Assembly (NCBI GenBank): GCA_963678445.1
Contig: OY782877.1
Coordinates: 3,720,001 to 3,784,000, forward strand
Length of the DNA stretch: 64,000 nt
Direction of reading: 5' to 3'
Source of the DNA: G963678445 sp963678445
Lineage (GTDB): Bacteria > Hydrogenedentota > Hydrogenedentia > Hydrogenedentales > G963678445
The notes under the pieces were generated by a model, which did no database searches, was not told the DNA's origin, and saw nothing but the letters and a program-made list of their open reading frames with translations. Numbering within the stretch: position 1 is the first letter of the stretch; each line of letters starts with the position of its first letter. This document shows, piece after piece, positions 63,070 to 64,000 of this stretch. The translations under genes and the position numbers were made by a program.

Positions 63070-63258
63070 TTATGCCTTTACGTTCAAGTTACGTCCAACA
63101 GCGGGATCACTGGATACGGATTGCAACAATTTCATGGCCATATCGCCCTGAAAATCCACCGCATCCTTCTGTAATTTCACTGCGGCTACTGTGCGCGCAT
63201 TTTGAATCTGGCTGGCAGACATGCTTGCCCCGCCACTAATCGATGATACTCCTGCCAT
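63070..63258 (-). CDS. YjfB-like small protein (putative motility-associated family)
   Basis: The 62-residue protein has a Ser/Gly-rich start, then SASQIQNARTVAAVKLQKDAVDFQGDMAMKLLQSV. This is the pattern of the YjfB family (motility-gene-linked small proteins, with a helical AVLKK...QQAAQLLQ core). ATG 63258 with GGAGGG upstream. No flagellar gene is in the window, so the link to motility is by family only. Confidence 0.72.
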   Translation of the reverse strand: MAGVSSISGGASMSASQIQNARTVAAVKLQKDAVDFQGDMAMKLLQSVSSDPAVGRNLNVKA

Positions 63259-63467
63259 AAATCATACCCTCCATGGTAGTCTTTCTATCGCATCCTTGTC
63301 TTGCTGTAGCTTATTTATGATAGCCACAGCAAGCCTTTTTCCACTACTTCAGACAAAGTATACCTGAAAACCGATTTTTACGCAAGTGTCTTATTTCTAT
63401 TCAATAAAATCGATTAAAGTGTCTTTATTAAGTATGTGTGCGAAAAGCCGTTGTTCTTTGAGTCTGT

Positions 63468-64000
63468 TTATACGCCCCATCCCATAATGAAGCCGACCTG
63501 ATAGATGGTTATAGCGAGGATAGCGGCCAGGGTGGTGGAAAAACAGGTGGAGAAAAGCGCCCATTTCCAAGAGCCGCTTTCTCGACGTATTACGGCGACG
63601 GTGACGAAGCAGGGAGCGTAGATCATAACGAAAATCATGAGTACCAGTGCCCGCAACGGATTCCATTTAGGGTCGTTATGCAAGCGTTCGGATAATGGTT
63701 CCGCTTCTTCAGGATCCACTTCACCCATACTATAGGCCGTTCCCAAGGTGCCCAGCACGACTTCTTTGGCAGCAAATCCACCGATGAGAGCAATATTCGT
63801 GCGCCAATCAAAGCCAGCATATTGGCTGACAGGTTCCATGGTTTTACCGACACGCCCGGCAACACTGTGCGCAAGACGCTGTACAGCAAACTCGTTTGCC
63901 GCTTCCGGGGTAGTATCCAAATCAGCCGGTTCAGGTAGCCGGGGGAAATACATGAGCGCCCAAAGCAGGATATTGATAAGCAGAATGATGGTGCCTGCCT
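63468..64000 (-). CDS. feoB: Ferrous iron transport protein B, C-terminal part (5' partial)
   Basis: The frame is open to the window edge, so the start lies to the right. The visible 176 residues are the end of FeoB: AGTIILLINILLWAL, GFDWRTNIALIGGFAAKEVVLGTLGTAY, MIFVMIYAPCFVTVAVIRRE and SGSWKWALFSTCF, matching the paired membrane gates of the Fe2+ channel. The G-protein domain is outside the window. An internal ATG at 63953 is not the start. Confidence 0.93.
   Translation of the reverse strand, partial: AGTIILLINILLWALMYFPRLPEPADLDTTPEAANEFAVQRLAHSVAGRVGKTMEPVSQYAGFDWRTNIALIGGFAAKEVVLGTLGTAYSMGEVDPEEAEPLSERLHNDPKWNPLRALVLMIFVMIYAPCFVTVAVIRRESGSWKWALFSTCFSTTLAAILAITIYQVGFIMGWGV

Overview
This 64 kb window looks like chromosomal DNA of a Gram-negative-type bacterium outside the well-studied proteobacterial groups. 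The envelope evidence is ADP-heptose synthesis (hldE), a phosphate-selective-type porin, lipoproteins with clear lipoboxes, and a LpxB-N-domain membrane protein. Giant secreted proteins with Gly-rich, Ig-like, TIG, beta-helix and thrombospondin-type-3 parts, one of them ending in a Glu-Gly (EGEGE) linker plus a Cys-rich tail and a membrane segment, recall Candidatus Hydrogenedentes, Lentisphaerae and other PVC-like genomes. That placement is an inference from style, not from a marker gene. No rRNA, tRNA, CRISPR array or transposase was seen.

Layout. 1-15.2 kb: a 5'-truncated Gly-rich/Ig surface protein; a response regulator with a ruined GGDEF domain; an SGNH/DltD-like protein and an MBOAT acyltransferase separated by a tandem 100-bp repeat; and a 2525-residue surface protein. 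15.5-22.6 kb: porin, a 49-residue ORF, a lipoprotein phosphoesterase, two small ORFs on the minus strand, an M32 carboxypeptidase and a WbsX/GH99-like secreted protein. 22.6-31 kb: truA, hldE, dapB, a secreted FKBP isomerase, a DUF3810-like putative metalloprotease, a small membrane protein and a sugar-porter MFS. 31.1-42.4 kb: a 1170-residue surface protein with a calcium-binding repeat stalk; a three-gene envelope cluster (secreted protein, lipoprotein, AsmA-like); a UDP-sugar epimerase, glycosyltransferase and small membrane protein; a duplicated LpxB-N-domain protein; and a PilZ-TM-L,D-transpeptidase fusion. 42.5-47 kb: trpDCFBA on the minus strand. 47-53.1 kb: bioY, tpiA, secG, murA, hisD, hisC. 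53.3-64 kb: two paralogous carboxypeptidase-regulatory-repeat proteins with decayed thioredoxin-like ends, rpsT, an acyl-CoA ligase, a Na+/solute symporter, a purple-acid-phosphatase-like protein, a YjfB-like small protein and the end of feoB.

How it fits together. Housekeeping and amino-acid genes (trp, his, dapB, tpiA, murA, secG, rpsT, truA) are interleaved with envelope and surface genes, with good Shine-Dalgarno sites and Rho-independent terminators. Two points stand out. (1) A family of about 99-100 bp intergenic repeats with a shared core lies at eight loci (ten units). Several copies abut or overlap stop codons, and others fuse in frame to gene starts. (2) A single protein appears to join a cytoplasmic c-di-GMP-binding PilZ domain to a periplasmic L,D-transpeptidase. 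Also worth checking are a promoter-bearing pair of tiny ORFs (34 and 40 residues) and two adjacent repeat-domain proteins that have lost the redox CxxC motif.
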